From Lewinellaceae bacterium (lineage in GTDB: Bacteria; Bacteroidota; Bacteroidia; Chitinophagales; Saprospiraceae), in the NCBI GenBank assembly GCA_020636255.1, contig JACJYE010000002.1, positions 496,001 through 560,000 on the forward strand: a stretch of DNA of 64,000 nucleotides, in the 5' to 3' direction. A program made the translations under genes and the position numbers. Shown here piece after piece: positions 52,917 to 61,374 of the stretch. The notes beneath the pieces are model-generated. The model was not told the origin of the DNA. It saw only the letters and a list, made by a program, of their open reading frames with translations, and made no database searches. Position 1 is the stretch's first letter; each line of letters begins with the position of its first letter.

Positions 52917-55469
52917 CTACCGCAAGAGACTCAGTTCACCGCTGAATATTTCCCTGATCTCCCCGATGAATTCGATCTCCGCTTTCCACAGGTACAGCCC
53001 TGCCGGCGCCGGCTTGCCGTGGCTTTGCCCGTCCCAGCCCGTTTGCGGCTCGTTCAGGGCCCCTGCCTCAGTGTAAAACACCATTCCGCCCCAGCGGCCG
53101 TAAATGGTAAGCGAGCGCAGCAGGCCGTAATCGGGGCTCTGCAGGTAAAAGGTATCGTTGCGCCCGTCGCCGTTGGGCGAAAAGGCCGTTGGGGCGTAGA
53201 CCCTGCGCGATTTGTCCACCAGGAAGGTAATGCGCGCCGTATCGGCGCAAACGCCATTGGAAACGCGGAGCGTGTATACGACGTGATCCAGCGGTTTGGC
53301 CAGAGGCATCAGGCAATCGAGGCACGACAGGGAACTGCCCAATGGGTCGTCCCATTCGACGAACAGGCCCACGCCCTCATTGATGAGCGCAGGCTCCAGC
53401 AGATAGGTTTCCCCCAGGTGTATCTTCACTTTTTCTTCGGCAAAACGGGTATCTATCCCTTCGCCTGCTACGACATCGAAGAATACATACGACGGCCGGC
53501 AGCCGTCAAACACCTGAAGCGGATAAAGCCCCGGAAACGTCGCCGTAAAACGGGCGCCGGTAGAGCCGTCGGCCCACAGATAGCTGGCGCCATACTGGCT
53601 GCCGTCCAGCACGAGAGGCCTATCGTTACACAGCAGTTGTGAGATATAAGCCGTGTCGGATTCTACGCCTAATATCTTCACAGGAGTGCTATCGGCAAGT
53701 GGGGTACGCGGGTCGTCCGACAGGCGCGTAGGGCCCAGAGCAGAGGGCAGGCCGCCCAGCAGCGCGCTGTTGTAGTAATCCCCGGGAGCAACGTCGCCGA
53801 TAGCCACCCGCACATCGATGGAGTCTACCCCCAACGGCAGCGTCAGGCCGTCGATGCGCAGGATGCCCGGCGGAGCAGCGACATCGAGGCTGCCGCCAAA
53901 GGGGTTGCGTTCTATCCCGACAACCGTTATACCTTCCGGCAGGGTATCCACCAGGAAAGCACCCGCCCGCTCCAGCCCGGAGTCGTTCCCGATGCCATAC
54001 CGGAATACGGCCTCGTTGCAGGGGAAGGTTTCTTCCGGCAGGATCTGATGCGTCAGTTCTATGGTATATGGACAGGAAGCGACGGTCACCGTATAGCTCA
54101 CGAAGATGGCCTGGCAGCCGCTGGCCGCTTCGAGGGTATACACGCCTTCGGCGGAAACGGCCTTCTGCGGGCTCGTGGTGCCGTCATTCCACAGGACATT
54201 GCCCCCGAACGCGCCGGCGTCCAGCACCGTGCTCTGCCCCAGGCATAAAAAGCGTTCGTAGAACAGGCTGTCTTCTTCAATGCGGTTGACGATAATGGCG
54301 GTGCTGTCGGACGGAGCGAGCGTGGCGGGGTCATCGGACGGGCGGGCGCTACCGAGAGCTTGCGGAAGCCCGCCAAGCAGGGCGCGGCTTTTATACCCAC
54401 CTCCGCCGATATCGCCGATCTCCACGGTAATGATAATGCTGTCCACTCCTTTTGGGGCCGACATGTTATCCAGCCTGAAGACACCGGCAGGGGCCACGGG
54501 GCTCAGCACCCCGCCATAGGGGTTGCGTACCAGCCCGGTGAAGGTAAAACCCGGCGGCAGGGGATGCTCCAGGCTGATGCCGGTTAGCGGCCCGACGCCG
54601 TTGCCCAGCGTGTAGACGTATTTTATTTCGCTACAGGGAAAAGTAGAAGCGGGCCGCACCAGGCACTCCACAGCAGCGGTATAGGGGCATGAGGCCATCT
54701 CCCCTACCGGATAAACCGGCCCGGTTTGCCGGCGCACCGCCTGCCCGCTGTTCTTATCGATAACAAACAAAGCGCTGGCCACCCCGAAAGAGGTGGAGCC
54801 ATAAGCATACAAGCGGCCAAAGGCGTCGAAGAACACTCCCTGGGCCTCGTGCTGCGCTTCGAGCACCGCACTCAGCATGGCCGTCGCACCGGTAGTGGGG
54901 TTTATGGTTAAAAAACGGCGCCCAACCGATTCATAACCATAGAGCCCTCCTGTGAGTGGAGCGTAGGCGATATCAGGTATGCGCAGCGAGCCCGTAAGCG
55001 GCACGGACTGTACAGCCAGGCCGGGGTCTTCCAGGTCGACCCGTATCAGCGCTTGCCCGGCGCCGTTGGCCGAGCCGACCGCTGTGAAGTACCGGCCGTT
55101 GGGGCTGATATCGCCGGCCAGATAGTCCAGGGCGGGGTTGAGGGCCAGGGCGCCGAGGTTCTCGACTGCGCCATCGGAACCGATGCGGTACAACTGCTGC
55201 CCGCCCAGGCTAATACCATAGAGGAAGCCATCCGTGCTCCTGAAGCCCAGCGCGCCGATGGCCACGGGAAGGCTGGAAAATATAGTGGAAAAAGAAACTG
55301 CACTATTGGCCGGGCTGATGCTGAGCCCGGCGAGCTCGGGAGTGGTTGCGGAAAGAACGAAAACCTGGCCCTCGCAGGTGAACGGGACCTGCGCCCGAAG
55401 GGGGGGCGGGGCCCACATCAGACAGGAAAGCAGAAAGTGGATTGCGATATACCTGTTCAATTTATTCAT
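52917..55469 (-). CDS. T9SS type B protein with propeller-like head
   Basis: 850 aa from the ATG at 55467-55469 (signal peptide MNKLNRYIAIHFLLSCLMWAPPPLRAQ). The head (about 28-255) resembles DUF6923-type propellers (GALGFRSTDGFLYGISLGGQQLYRIG, LAGDISPNGRYFTAVGSANG, VFFDAFGRLYAYGST). The middle contains two copies of a DUF11-like surface module (TFPCSEIKYVYTLGNGVG and TFPCNEAVFRYGIGNDSG, each about 110 aa) separated by an Ig-like C.G.....W.DG unit. The end is a type B sorting domain (about 755-850: YAPTAFSPNGDGRNDTF, IYGRWGGMVFY, GWDGQSHGKPA, GLYLWKAEIEF). Probably surface-displayed; ligand unknown. Confidence 0.87.
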   Translation of the reverse strand: MNKLNRYIAIHFLLSCLMWAPPPLRAQVPFTCEGQVFVLSATTPELAGLSISPANSAVSFSTIFSSLPVAIGALGFRSTDGFLYGISLGGQQLYRIGSDGAVENLGALALNPALDYLAGDISPNGRYFTAVGSANGAGQALIRVDLEDPGLAVQSVPLTGSLRIPDIAYAPLTGGLYGYESVGRRFLTINPTTGATAMLSAVLEAQHEAQGVFFDAFGRLYAYGSTSFGVASALFVIDKNSGQAVRRQTGPVYPVGEMASCPYTAAVECLVRPASTFPCSEIKYVYTLGNGVGPLTGISLEHPLPPGFTFTGLVRNPYGGVLSPVAPAGVFRLDNMSAPKGVDSIIITVEIGDIGGGGYKSRALLGGLPQALGSARPSDDPATLAPSDSTAIIVNRIEEDSLFYERFLCLGQSTVLDAGAFGGNVLWNDGTTSPQKAVSAEGVYTLEAASGCQAIFVSYTVTVASCPYTIELTHQILPEETFPCNEAVFRYGIGNDSGLERAGAFLVDTLPEGITVVGIERNPFGGSLDVAAPPGILRIDGLTLPLGVDSIDVRVAIGDVAPGDYYNSALLGGLPSALGPTRLSDDPRTPLADSTPVKILGVESDTAYISQLLCNDRPLVLDGSQYGASYLWADGSTGARFTATFPGLYPLQVFDGCRPSYVFFDVVAGEGIDTRFAEEKVKIHLGETYLLEPALINEGVGLFVEWDDPLGSSLSCLDCLMPLAKPLDHVVYTLRVSNGVCADTARITFLVDKSRRVYAPTAFSPNGDGRNDTFYLQSPDYGLLRSLTIYGRWGGMVFYTEAGALNEPQTGWDGQSHGKPAPAGLYLWKAEIEFIGEIREIFSGELSLLR

Positions 55470-55595
55470 AGCCCGTTCGTGGCGATTAACCAAGGTGACA
55501 TTTTTTTACATTTCTACCCAAATGCCGGATACAATTTTGTAACTTTAAGCATTCTCCATTACAAATTTTTTAATCAACGAATTAACCAACAAATC

Positions 55596-55847
55596 ATGGA
55601 ACTTCTTTACGTCCTTATCATCGGCGCTATCGCAGGCTGGCTCGCCGGCCAGGTCTGGAAAGGTGGTGGTTTCGGCCTGCTTTGGAACATCATCATCGGC
55701 ATTGCCGGTTCATTTGTAGGAGGCTGGCTGCTGGGCAAGCTGGGCGTCTCGATCAAGCTGGGCGGCCCGACCATCAGCCTTATCATCACCAGCGTGATCG
55801 GCGCTGTCGTCATCTTGTTCATTGCGGGCCTGATCAAGAAACGCTGA
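55596..55847 (+). CDS. GlsB/YeaQ/YmgE-family small membrane protein
   Basis: 83 aa with three predicted membrane segments (LLYVLIIGAIAGWLAGQ, LLWNIIIGIAGSFVGGWLLG, LIITSVIGAVVILFIAGLI) and a KKR tail. The GAIAGWLAG and N.I.G..G...GG signature is characteristic of the family, which is linked to general or envelope stress in other bacteria; the molecular role is unknown. The gene is too short to stand out, and a longer in-frame extension running back to 55053 is antisense to the type B gene and lacks homology. A strong terminator follows at 55894-55941. Confidence 0.92.
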   Translation: MELLYVLIIGAIAGWLAGQVWKGGGFGLLWNIIIGIAGSFVGGWLLGKLGVSIKLGGPTISLIITSVIGAVVILFIAGLIKKR

Positions 55848-55893
55848 TCAGGGATATCATCATTATCATTTTCCACTGTAGGATATGGTATGT

Positions 55894-55941
55894 AGCCATG
55901 CGGGCCCGGGGCTAGCCCCGGTTCGCATGGCTTTCTTTTTT
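55894..55941 (+). terminator. Intrinsic terminator after the GlsB-like gene
   Basis: AGCCATGCG (55894-55902) pairs with CGCATGGCT (55924-55932), with an inner CCGGGGC/GCCCCGG stem, followed by TTCTTTTTT. It lies 47 bp after the stop codon. Confidence 0.9.
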
Positions 55942-55959
55942 CAGCCTTTCCCGGGTGTA

Positions 55960-56952
55960 TCACCCCAGTATGCTTTCGATCTGCTGCAGCTCTGCTGAGC
56001 TAAAATCCAGGTTATCGAGGCACTTCAGCGAATCGGCCAGTTGTTCGGGGCGGCTGGCGCCTACCAGCACGGAGGTGATGCGGCCATCGCGAAGGATCCA
56101 GGACAGTGCCATTTGGGCCAGGCTCTGCCCCCGCCCCAGGGCCATTTGGTTAAGCTGCCGCACCTGTTCCAGGCGGCTGTCCGTCAACTGCCCCTTTTTG
56201 AGAAAGCCATGCGGTTTGGCCACCCTCGAATCTTCGGGAATGCCCCGCAGATACCTGTCTGTCAGCAGCCCTTGCTGCAGCGGAGAGAAGGGGATACACC
56301 CCACGCCTTCGCTATCCAGCAGATCGAGCAGCCCGCCTTCTACCCAGCGGTCGAACATGGAATAATTGGGCTGGTGAATGAGGCAGGGCGTACCCATATC
56401 CCTCAGTATCCGAATGGCCTCTTCGGCCCTTTCCTTCCGGTAATTGGAAATGCCCACGTACAGGGCCTTACCCTGGCTGACGATAAGGCTGAGCGCGGCC
56501 ATGGTCTCTTCCAGGGGGGTATCGGGGTCGGGGCGATGGTGGTAAAAGATATCGACGTATTCGAGGCCCATTCGTTTCAGGCTCTGGCCGAGGCTGGCCA
56601 CCAGGTATTTTTTGGAGCCCCATTCCCCATAGGGGCCTTCCCACATGTGGTACCCCGCTTTGGAGGAGATCACCAGCTGATCGCGATACGCTTTAAAATC
56701 TTTCTGCAGGATACGCCCGAAATTCTCTTCGGCGGAGCCTGGCGGGGGGCCGTAGTTGTTGGCCAGGTCGAAATGGGTGATGCCCGAGTCAAAGGCCAGG
56801 TGCAGGATGCGGCGGCTGTTTTCCAGCACGTCGACATGGCCGAAGTTGTGCCATAGGCCCAGTGAAACGGCAGGCAGCTTCAGGCCGCTGCGGCCGCAAC
56901 GGCGGTACTGCATGTCCTGATAGCGATTCGGGTTGGGAAGGTACGGTTGCAT
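55960..56952 (-). CDS. gpr: Aldo/keto reductase, L-glyceraldehyde 3-phosphate reductase type (YghZ-like)
   Basis: 330 aa TIM-barrel NADPH-dependent reductase. The N-terminus NPNRYQDMQYRRCGRSGLKL and the run LSLGLWHNFGHV / HFDLANNYGPPPGSAEENFG match E. coli YghZ (Gpr) closely from memory of that sequence. The catalytic tetrad is visible as Asp62, Tyr67, Lys98 and His139. The cofactor loop is at the end (SVLVGASRPEQLADSL). YghZ reduces L-glyceraldehyde 3-phosphate and methylglyoxal, a detoxification role; related plant/animal Kv-beta-like proteins share the fold. It is divergently transcribed from the PD40 gene with only 69 bp between them. Confidence 0.92.
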   Translation of the reverse strand: MQPYLPNPNRYQDMQYRRCGRSGLKLPAVSLGLWHNFGHVDVLENSRRILHLAFDSGITHFDLANNYGPPPGSAEENFGRILQKDFKAYRDQLVISSKAGYHMWEGPYGEWGSKKYLVASLGQSLKRMGLEYVDIFYHHRPDPDTPLEETMAALSLIVSQGKALYVGISNYRKERAEEAIRILRDMGTPCLIHQPNYSMFDRWVEGGLLDLLDSEGVGCIPFSPLQQGLLTDRYLRGIPEDSRVAKPHGFLKKGQLTDSRLEQVRQLNQMALGRGQSLAQMALSWILRDGRITSVLVGASRPEQLADSLKCLDNLDFSSAELQQIESILG

Positions 56953-57021
56953 TAACTAAAGGATTTAGCAGGCTACCAATTTAGCTTTTTTTCTTAATTT
57001 CCAACTTCAAACCACCGGCCC

Positions 57022-58542
57022 ATGAAAACACTCCGGATATGCTGCCTGCTGGCCCTGTTATTGAGCACGGGCAGCGCTTTTACACAAAACAACACCGGTA
57101 TGTTCACCCGGAATTCCGACGTAGGCGCCGTCCTGCATCCCGGCACGGCCCGTTACGATGCCAAAACACAGTCGTACCTGCTTTCCGGCTCCGGCGCCAA
57201 CATCTGGTTCGGGAAAGACGAATTCCACTATCTCTGGAGACGCATCAAGGGCGACTTTATCCTGCAGGCCCGCGGCCGCTTCATCGGCCAGGGCGCCGAC
57301 CCGCACCGCAAGATCGGGTGGATGGTGCGCAGCAGCCTCGATACCGACGCGCCTATGGCCTGCGTTGCTGTGCATGGCGACGGCCTGGCGAGCCTTCAGT
57401 ACCGGCGGCAAAGCGGCTCTGACGTAGAAGAAGTGCGTTCTTCCGCCGCCCAACCCGACGTGATGCAGCTGGAGCGCCGGGGCCAGCGGTTCATCCTGTC
57501 GGTTGCCCGCTGGGGCGAGCCTTTTTCGGTAGAAGAACTACCCGCGCTTAACCTTGGCGATGAGGTATACGCCGGCCTTTTCATCTGTTCACACAACCCG
57601 GACGTCGTGGAGCAGGCCAGCTTCGACAACGTACGTATCGTGTTCCCTGCCGGCGACGGCCTGGTGCCCTACCGCGACTACCTCGGTAGCTACCTCGAAA
57701 CGATGGACATCGAAAGCGGCCGGCGGAAGATCCTCTACACTTCTAACGAGTCGCTCCAGGCGCCCAACTGGACGCCCGACGGCAAGTGCCTGCTCTACAA
57801 CAGCAACGGGCTGATCTACCGCTTCCGCCTGTCGAAGGGCAAGCCGAAGCAGCTGAACACCGGTACCGTTACCCACAATAATAATGACCACGTCATCTCC
57901 TTCGACGGCAGGCAGCTGGGCCTGAGCAGCTCCAGCGGCGAGCCCGAATACGGCTCGCTGATCTATACCGTGCCGATCAAAGGCGGAATACCCAGGCGCG
58001 TGACGCCCACCGGCCCCTCCTATCTGCACAGCTGGTCGCCCGATGGCAGATACCTGCTCTATACCGCCGGCCGCAACGGGCAGTACGACATCTACCGCAT
58101 ACCCGTCGGGGGCGGCCGGGAAGAACAGCTGACCGGCCAGCCACGGCTGGACGACGGCCCGGAATACAGCCCCGACGGTAAGTATATCTATTTCAATTCC
58201 GCCCGCACCGGCGCCATGCAGCTCTGGCGGATGAAAGCCGATGGCCGCGAACCCGAACAGTTCACTTTCGACGAAAACTACAACGACTGGTTCCCGCACT
58301 TCTCACCCGACGGCAAATGGATCGTGTTCATCTCCTACGGCACCGATGTAAAGGCCGAAGACCACCCTTTTTACAAACACGTATACCTGCGCCTGATGCC
58401 GGCAGCAGGCGGGCAGCCCAAAGTGATCGCCTACCTCTACGGCGGGCAGGGCACGATCAACACGCCGTCGTGGTCGCCGGATGGCAAACGTATCGCGTTC
58501 GTTAGTAATAGCGGCGATATCATCAGCCATGATGAACCCTGA
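57022..58542 (+). CDS. Secreted TolB-like PD40 propeller protein
   Basis: 506 aa with a signal peptide (MKTLRICCLLALLLSTGSAFTQ). The first half (about 30-205) is a concanavalin-like sandwich (YLLSGSGANIWFGKDEFHYLWRR in pieces, GDFILQARGRFIG, KIGWMVRSSLDTDAPMACV). The second half (about 215-500) is a six-bladed TolB/PD40 propeller with repeated blades such as APNWTPDGKCLLYNSNG, HSWSPDGRYLLYTAG, PEYSPDGKYIYFNSARTG, FPHFSPDGKWIVFISYG and PSWSPDGKRIAFVSNSG. Related proteins are often annotated as biopolymer transporter TolR or TolB-like. No Tol genes are adjacent. Role unknown, perhaps carbohydrate binding in the periplasm. Confidence 0.87.
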   Translation: MKTLRICCLLALLLSTGSAFTQNNTGMFTRNSDVGAVLHPGTARYDAKTQSYLLSGSGANIWFGKDEFHYLWRRIKGDFILQARGRFIGQGADPHRKIGWMVRSSLDTDAPMACVAVHGDGLASLQYRRQSGSDVEEVRSSAAQPDVMQLERRGQRFILSVARWGEPFSVEELPALNLGDEVYAGLFICSHNPDVVEQASFDNVRIVFPAGDGLVPYRDYLGSYLETMDIESGRRKILYTSNESLQAPNWTPDGKCLLYNSNGLIYRFRLSKGKPKQLNTGTVTHNNNDHVISFDGRQLGLSSSSGEPEYGSLIYTVPIKGGIPRRVTPTGPSYLHSWSPDGRYLLYTAGRNGQYDIYRIPVGGGREEQLTGQPRLDDGPEYSPDGKYIYFNSARTGAMQLWRMKADGREPEQFTFDENYNDWFPHFSPDGKWIVFISYGTDVKAEDHPFYKHVYLRLMPAAGGQPKVIAYLYGGQGTINTPSWSPDGKRIAFVSNSGDIISHDEP

Positions 58543-58620
58543 GCTGGCCATTTGTTTTTACCTTTGGCTATTATTCAACTAAGAAATCTTCAAAGAATAA
58601 GTGCTCCACTGGAGATTTTG

Positions 58621-59112
58621 ATGGTTACAAGCATGATCGAAGAGCAGATCCTCCAAACCTGGCGTATCCATCAGCACGACATGATCCTGCTGATCGAAAG
58701 CATACCCGATGACGCCTTTGGGGCTACCCTCAGCACGCGGGGCGGCCGTGATATTGCCCGGCAACTGGCCCATGTGCACATGGTGCGCGCCGCCCGCTTG
58801 TCATCCTTCGCCAAAAAGCAAGGCGCCCCGCTCATCGAGTTCGACAAAGCGGAGAGCCCCGGCAGGGAGAAACTTTTAGAAGCCTTCCGCCAATCGGGCG
58901 GACTGATGGAAGTATATATGCAGGATAGCCTGGCGAAAGGCGGCGCCGTTTCCAATTTTCGGAACGGCCTGGTGCCTATGCTGGGGTATTACATCTCCCA
59001 CGAAGCTCACCACCGCGGCAATATCCTGCTCACTATGAAACAAAGTGGCTTCCGGATACCGGATGCCCTGAGGTGGCTGCCCGGTGAGTGGTGGGTGAAG
59101 GGAGAACTGTGA
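58621..59112 (+). CDS. DinB-family protein
   Basis: 163 aa. The ATG at 58621 is chosen because GGAG (58611-58614) stands six bases before it, an unusually clear ribosome-binding site for this genome; an upstream TTG at 58552 adds only unconserved residues, and 58633 is an alternative. The four-helix DinB/YfiT fold shows helix 1 IEEQILQTWRIHQHDMILLIESIP, the His region ARQLAHVHMVRAARL and the metal-site helix YYISHEAHHRGNILLTMKQ. Family members are metal-dependent, some thiol transferases and others damage-inducible; the activity here is unknown. Confidence 0.88.
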   Translation: MVTSMIEEQILQTWRIHQHDMILLIESIPDDAFGATLSTRGGRDIARQLAHVHMVRAARLSSFAKKQGAPLIEFDKAESPGREKLLEAFRQSGGLMEVYMQDSLAKGGAVSNFRNGLVPMLGYYISHEAHHRGNILLTMKQSGFRIPDALRWLPGEWWVKGEL

Positions 59113-59129
59113 TTACTGATTGGAGGATG

Positions 59130-59223
59130 GAGCTCCGCCACAACGGCCTGATCCCACGGGCGATGCCCGTGGTTGGGATATTTTCGCCCTTTGAGCGAGA
59201 TAGAGGCACCGCCTCGACAACCT
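59130..59223. repeat. Dispersed intergenic repeat, copy 1
   Basis: About 94 bp with the order GCTCCGCCACAACGGCCT, GGGCGATGCCCGTGG, CGCCCTTTGAGCGAGA, CACCGCCTCGAC. The same order occurs at 60532-60627. It ends about 23 bp before the ATG at 59246 and is followed by CTTTTGACCTTTGACC-type short repeats. It is rich in small palindromes. Confidence 0.75.
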
Positions 59224-59245
59224 TTTGACCTTTGACCTTTTAACC

Positions 59246-59965
59246 ATGAAAAAACAACTCCTACTCTTCGCGTTCTTCTTCTGCGCCGGCCTGGCGCAGG
59301 CTCAGCAAAGCTGGAGCCTCGGCCTGGATTATTTTCCCAATCTTTCTGAAACCAGATCGATAGGGGTAGTGGACATTTCAGAAAAGGAATCGCCAAAATT
59401 TTGCAACAATATTGGCTTCAGCCTTTCCCGCGAGCTGAGCCCCGGGTGGATGCTGGTAACGGGCATAGGCTTCGCCAACATCGGCCATCGCTATACCGAT
59501 AACAGTCTGCGCTGGGGTTCGCAACACAACGGCAATGGCGGTTTTGACCCCACGCTGCCAGCGGGAGAAGACATCGAGGGCATAACCATTAACTACAACT
59601 ACGATTACCTGGAAGCTCCTCTGAAGGTACAGTACAGCCCACTAACGGGCCCCTGGCGGTTGTACCTCTCCGGCGGTGTACTCTTCCGGGTGTTCCTGGG
59701 GCAGCGTTATATCATTATCAAGAACCTGGGCGGACTGGGAGAAAGCGTAGTACAGGAAAAGAATGCCACGGATATCAATCCTTTGGCATTGGCGTTGCAC
59801 TCGGGTATAGGGCTGGAACGCACACTGGCGGGCCGTTACCAGCTCTTCCTGGAGCCACGCCTTCAACTCAGCTACTTCGGCGGCCGGTCCTATGGCAATG
59901 ATTTTCAGGAGAAATACCTATCCTACGGTGCTGCTGCCGGGCTCCGGCTCAAACTGGGGCGGTAG
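59246..59965 (+). CDS. Outer-membrane beta-barrel protein
   Basis: 239 aa with a signal peptide (MKKQLLLFAFFFCAGLAQAQ), starting at the ATG at 59246. The mature chain is made of alternating amphipathic strands ending in aromatic residues, typical of small PorT-like/OMP_b-brl barrels (WSLGLDYFPNLSE, GWMLVTGIGFANIGHRY, YLEAPLKVQYSPL, WRLYLSGGVLFRVFLGQRY, ALHSGIGLERTLAGRYQLFLEP, LQLSYFGGRSYG, GAAAGLRLKLGR). The terminal strand ends LKLGR rather than in an aromatic residue. No specific function can be assigned. It sits directly behind a dispersed repeat. Confidence 0.82.
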   Translation: MKKQLLLFAFFFCAGLAQAQQSWSLGLDYFPNLSETRSIGVVDISEKESPKFCNNIGFSLSRELSPGWMLVTGIGFANIGHRYTDNSLRWGSQHNGNGGFDPTLPAGEDIEGITINYNYDYLEAPLKVQYSPLTGPWRLYLSGGVLFRVFLGQRYIIIKNLGGLGESVVQEKNATDINPLALALHSGIGLERTLAGRYQLFLEPRLQLSYFGGRSYGNDFQEKYLSYGAAAGLRLKLGR

Positions 59966-60006
59966 TTTGATGTTCACCAAAACCGGCCTACAAATACAAT
60001 ACACCC

Positions 60007-60528
60007 ATGCCCACAGGCGACGCCATCGAATTCACATCCGTACTTGAAGATTTCAACTCCAGCCTCTGGGGCCACCATATCGTCGTGCCGGAGGCCATTG
60101 CTCAGGTATTCCTCAGCCAGGGCAGCCGCCGGGTAGTATGCCGGCTCAATGGGCAGGTGGAATTCCAATGCGCTCTGATGCCCAAAGGCGACGGAAGCTA
60201 TTTTATCAATATCAACAAAAAACTGCGCGACAAGCTGGGGCTGAAACCAGGCATGGCCATACAGGCCAGCCTGCGCGAAGACGACAGCACCTACGGCCTG
60301 CCCATGCCGGAAGAGCTCCGCGAACTGCTCAGGCAGGATGAGGAAGGCGATCGGCTCTTTCACGCCCTGACCCCCGGAAAACAACGCAGCTTGTTGTATA
60401 TTGTCGGATCGCCTAAAACCTCCGACACCCGCCTGCGGCGCGCTATCGTAGTGATCGAGCACCTGCGCAATAACGGCGGCAAACTAAACTTCAGGAAGCT
60501 CAATGAAGGCCTGAAGCAAAGCCGGTGA
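60007..60528 (+). CDS. DUF1905 / YdeI-like protein
   Basis: 173 aa, cytoplasmic. N-terminal DUF1905 beta-barrel (about 5-95: FTSVLEDFNSSLWGHHIVVPEAI, GSRRVVCRLNGQVEFQCALMPKGDGSYFININKKLRDKLGL in pieces), then a helical YdeI/OmpD-associated C-terminus (about 105-170: MPEELRELLRQDEEGDRLFHALTPGKQRSLLYIVGSPKTSDTR in pieces). The family is widespread in Bacteroidota. The YdeI name comes from bacteriocin/antimicrobial-peptide protection in enterics, and the biochemical function is unknown. It starts 41 bp after the barrel gene, probably co-transcribed. Confidence 0.88.
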   Translation: MPTGDAIEFTSVLEDFNSSLWGHHIVVPEAIAQVFLSQGSRRVVCRLNGQVEFQCALMPKGDGSYFININKKLRDKLGLKPGMAIQASLREDDSTYGLPMPEELRELLRQDEEGDRLFHALTPGKQRSLLYIVGSPKTSDTRLRRAIVVIEHLRNNGGKLNFRKLNEGLKQSR

Positions 60529-60531
60529 AGG

Positions 60532-60627
60532 GGGCTCCGCCACGACGGCCTTTTGTCCAAGGGCGCTGCCCGTGGCAGGCCTGTGTACGCCCTTTGGGCG
60601 AGACGGCTGGCTCCGCCTCGACGGCAT
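60532..60627. repeat. Dispersed intergenic repeat, copy 2
   Basis: About 96 bp with the same block order as 59130-59223: GCTCCGCCACGACGGCCT, GGGCGCTGCCCGTGG, CGCCCTTTGGGCGAGA, CTCCGCCTCGAC. It begins within a few bases of the preceding stop codon and is again followed by CCTTTAA-type short repeats and a gene start. Confidence 0.75.
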
Positions 60628-60634
60628 TGGATGT

Positions 60635-60669
60635 CCTTTAACCTTTAACCTTTAACCTTTAACCTTTTC
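60635..60669. repeat. CCTTTAA heptamer array
   Basis: Four perfect CCTTTAA units (60635-60662) and one degenerate unit lie 10 bp before the ATG of the YhhN gene. A degenerate equivalent (CCTTTTGA, CCTTTGA, CCTTTTAA) precedes the ATG at 59246. They may affect spacing of the upstream region, or simply be slippage-prone leader DNA. Confidence 0.8.
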
Positions 60670-60678
60670 ACCATCCCC

Positions 60679-61374
60679 ATGCTCCGCATCCTTCTTTACG
60701 CTTACTTCCTCGTCGGGTTGCTCAACCTCTGGGCCGAGCACCGGCAGAGTGAATTCCTGGTATTCGCGACCAAGCCGTGCCTGCTTGCGTTGCTTTCCCT
60801 ATGGTTCTATTTACGGATGCGCCCGTTGAAGGGCCCCTTTCCGCGTTTCATCCTGTCGGGGCTCCTTTTTTCCATTGCCGGCGACAGCCTGCTGATGCTG
60901 GTGGGCTACGGGCCCAAAGACGAACGCTTTTTCCTGATGGGGCTGGGTGCATTCCTGCTCGCGCAGTTGAGTTATATGGCCGGCTTTGTCCGTTATCCGG
61001 GTTCTGAAAGCGGTGTGGTAAGGCAGGCCCCGTGGCGTGCCTGGCCCTTCCTGTTGTACCTCGCGGGCATCGCCACCCTGCTCTGGCCCGGCATTCCCGG
61101 GCCTATGAAAGCGCCGGTGCTCGTTTATGCCTGTGCCATCGTAGGCATGGCCATTGCTGCGTTCAACCTGCGGCCGTTGTTACAAAAGGAGGTGTTCGTT
61201 GCCCTGATGACGGGTATCCTGCTCTTTATCCTTTCCGACAGCCTGATCGCGCTGAACAGGTTTCGGAGCGATGCCATCACCATTCCCTATGCCCGCACAC
61301 TGATCATGGCCACCTACCTGCTGGGGCAATTTCTGATCGCCCGCAGTTCGGTGCGGGCGGCAAAACAGGGCTGA
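60679..61374 (+). CDS. YhhN-family membrane protein (lysoplasmalogenase-like)
   Basis: 231 aa integral membrane protein with about eight hydrophobic segments. Family signatures are the early ATKPCLLALLSLWFYLRM, the FSIAGDSLLML motif, and near the end VALMTGILLFILSDSLIALNRF. YhhN/TMEM86 proteins in animals hydrolyse the vinyl-ether bond of lysoplasmalogens; bacterial members may act on ether lipids, but this is not shown for Bacteroidota. The conserved aspartates of the GD and SD motifs are present. Single gene. Confidence 0.92.
   Translation: MLRILLYAYFLVGLLNLWAEHRQSEFLVFATKPCLLALLSLWFYLRMRPLKGPFPRFILSGLLFSIAGDSLLMLVGYGPKDERFFLMGLGAFLLAQLSYMAGFVRYPGSESGVVRQAPWRAWPFLLYLAGIATLLWPGIPGPMKAPVLVYACAIVGMAIAAFNLRPLLQKEVFVALMTGILLFILSDSLIALNRFRSDAITIPYARTLIMATYLLGQFLIARSSVRAAKQG

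Noticed and set aside
55053..55595. N-terminal extension of the GlsB-like protein
   Set aside because: The extension is antisense to the type B gene; the family is about 80 aa and begins at 55596.
60635..60669. CRISPR array
   Set aside because: Units are 7 bp without spacers; it is a simple tandem repeat.
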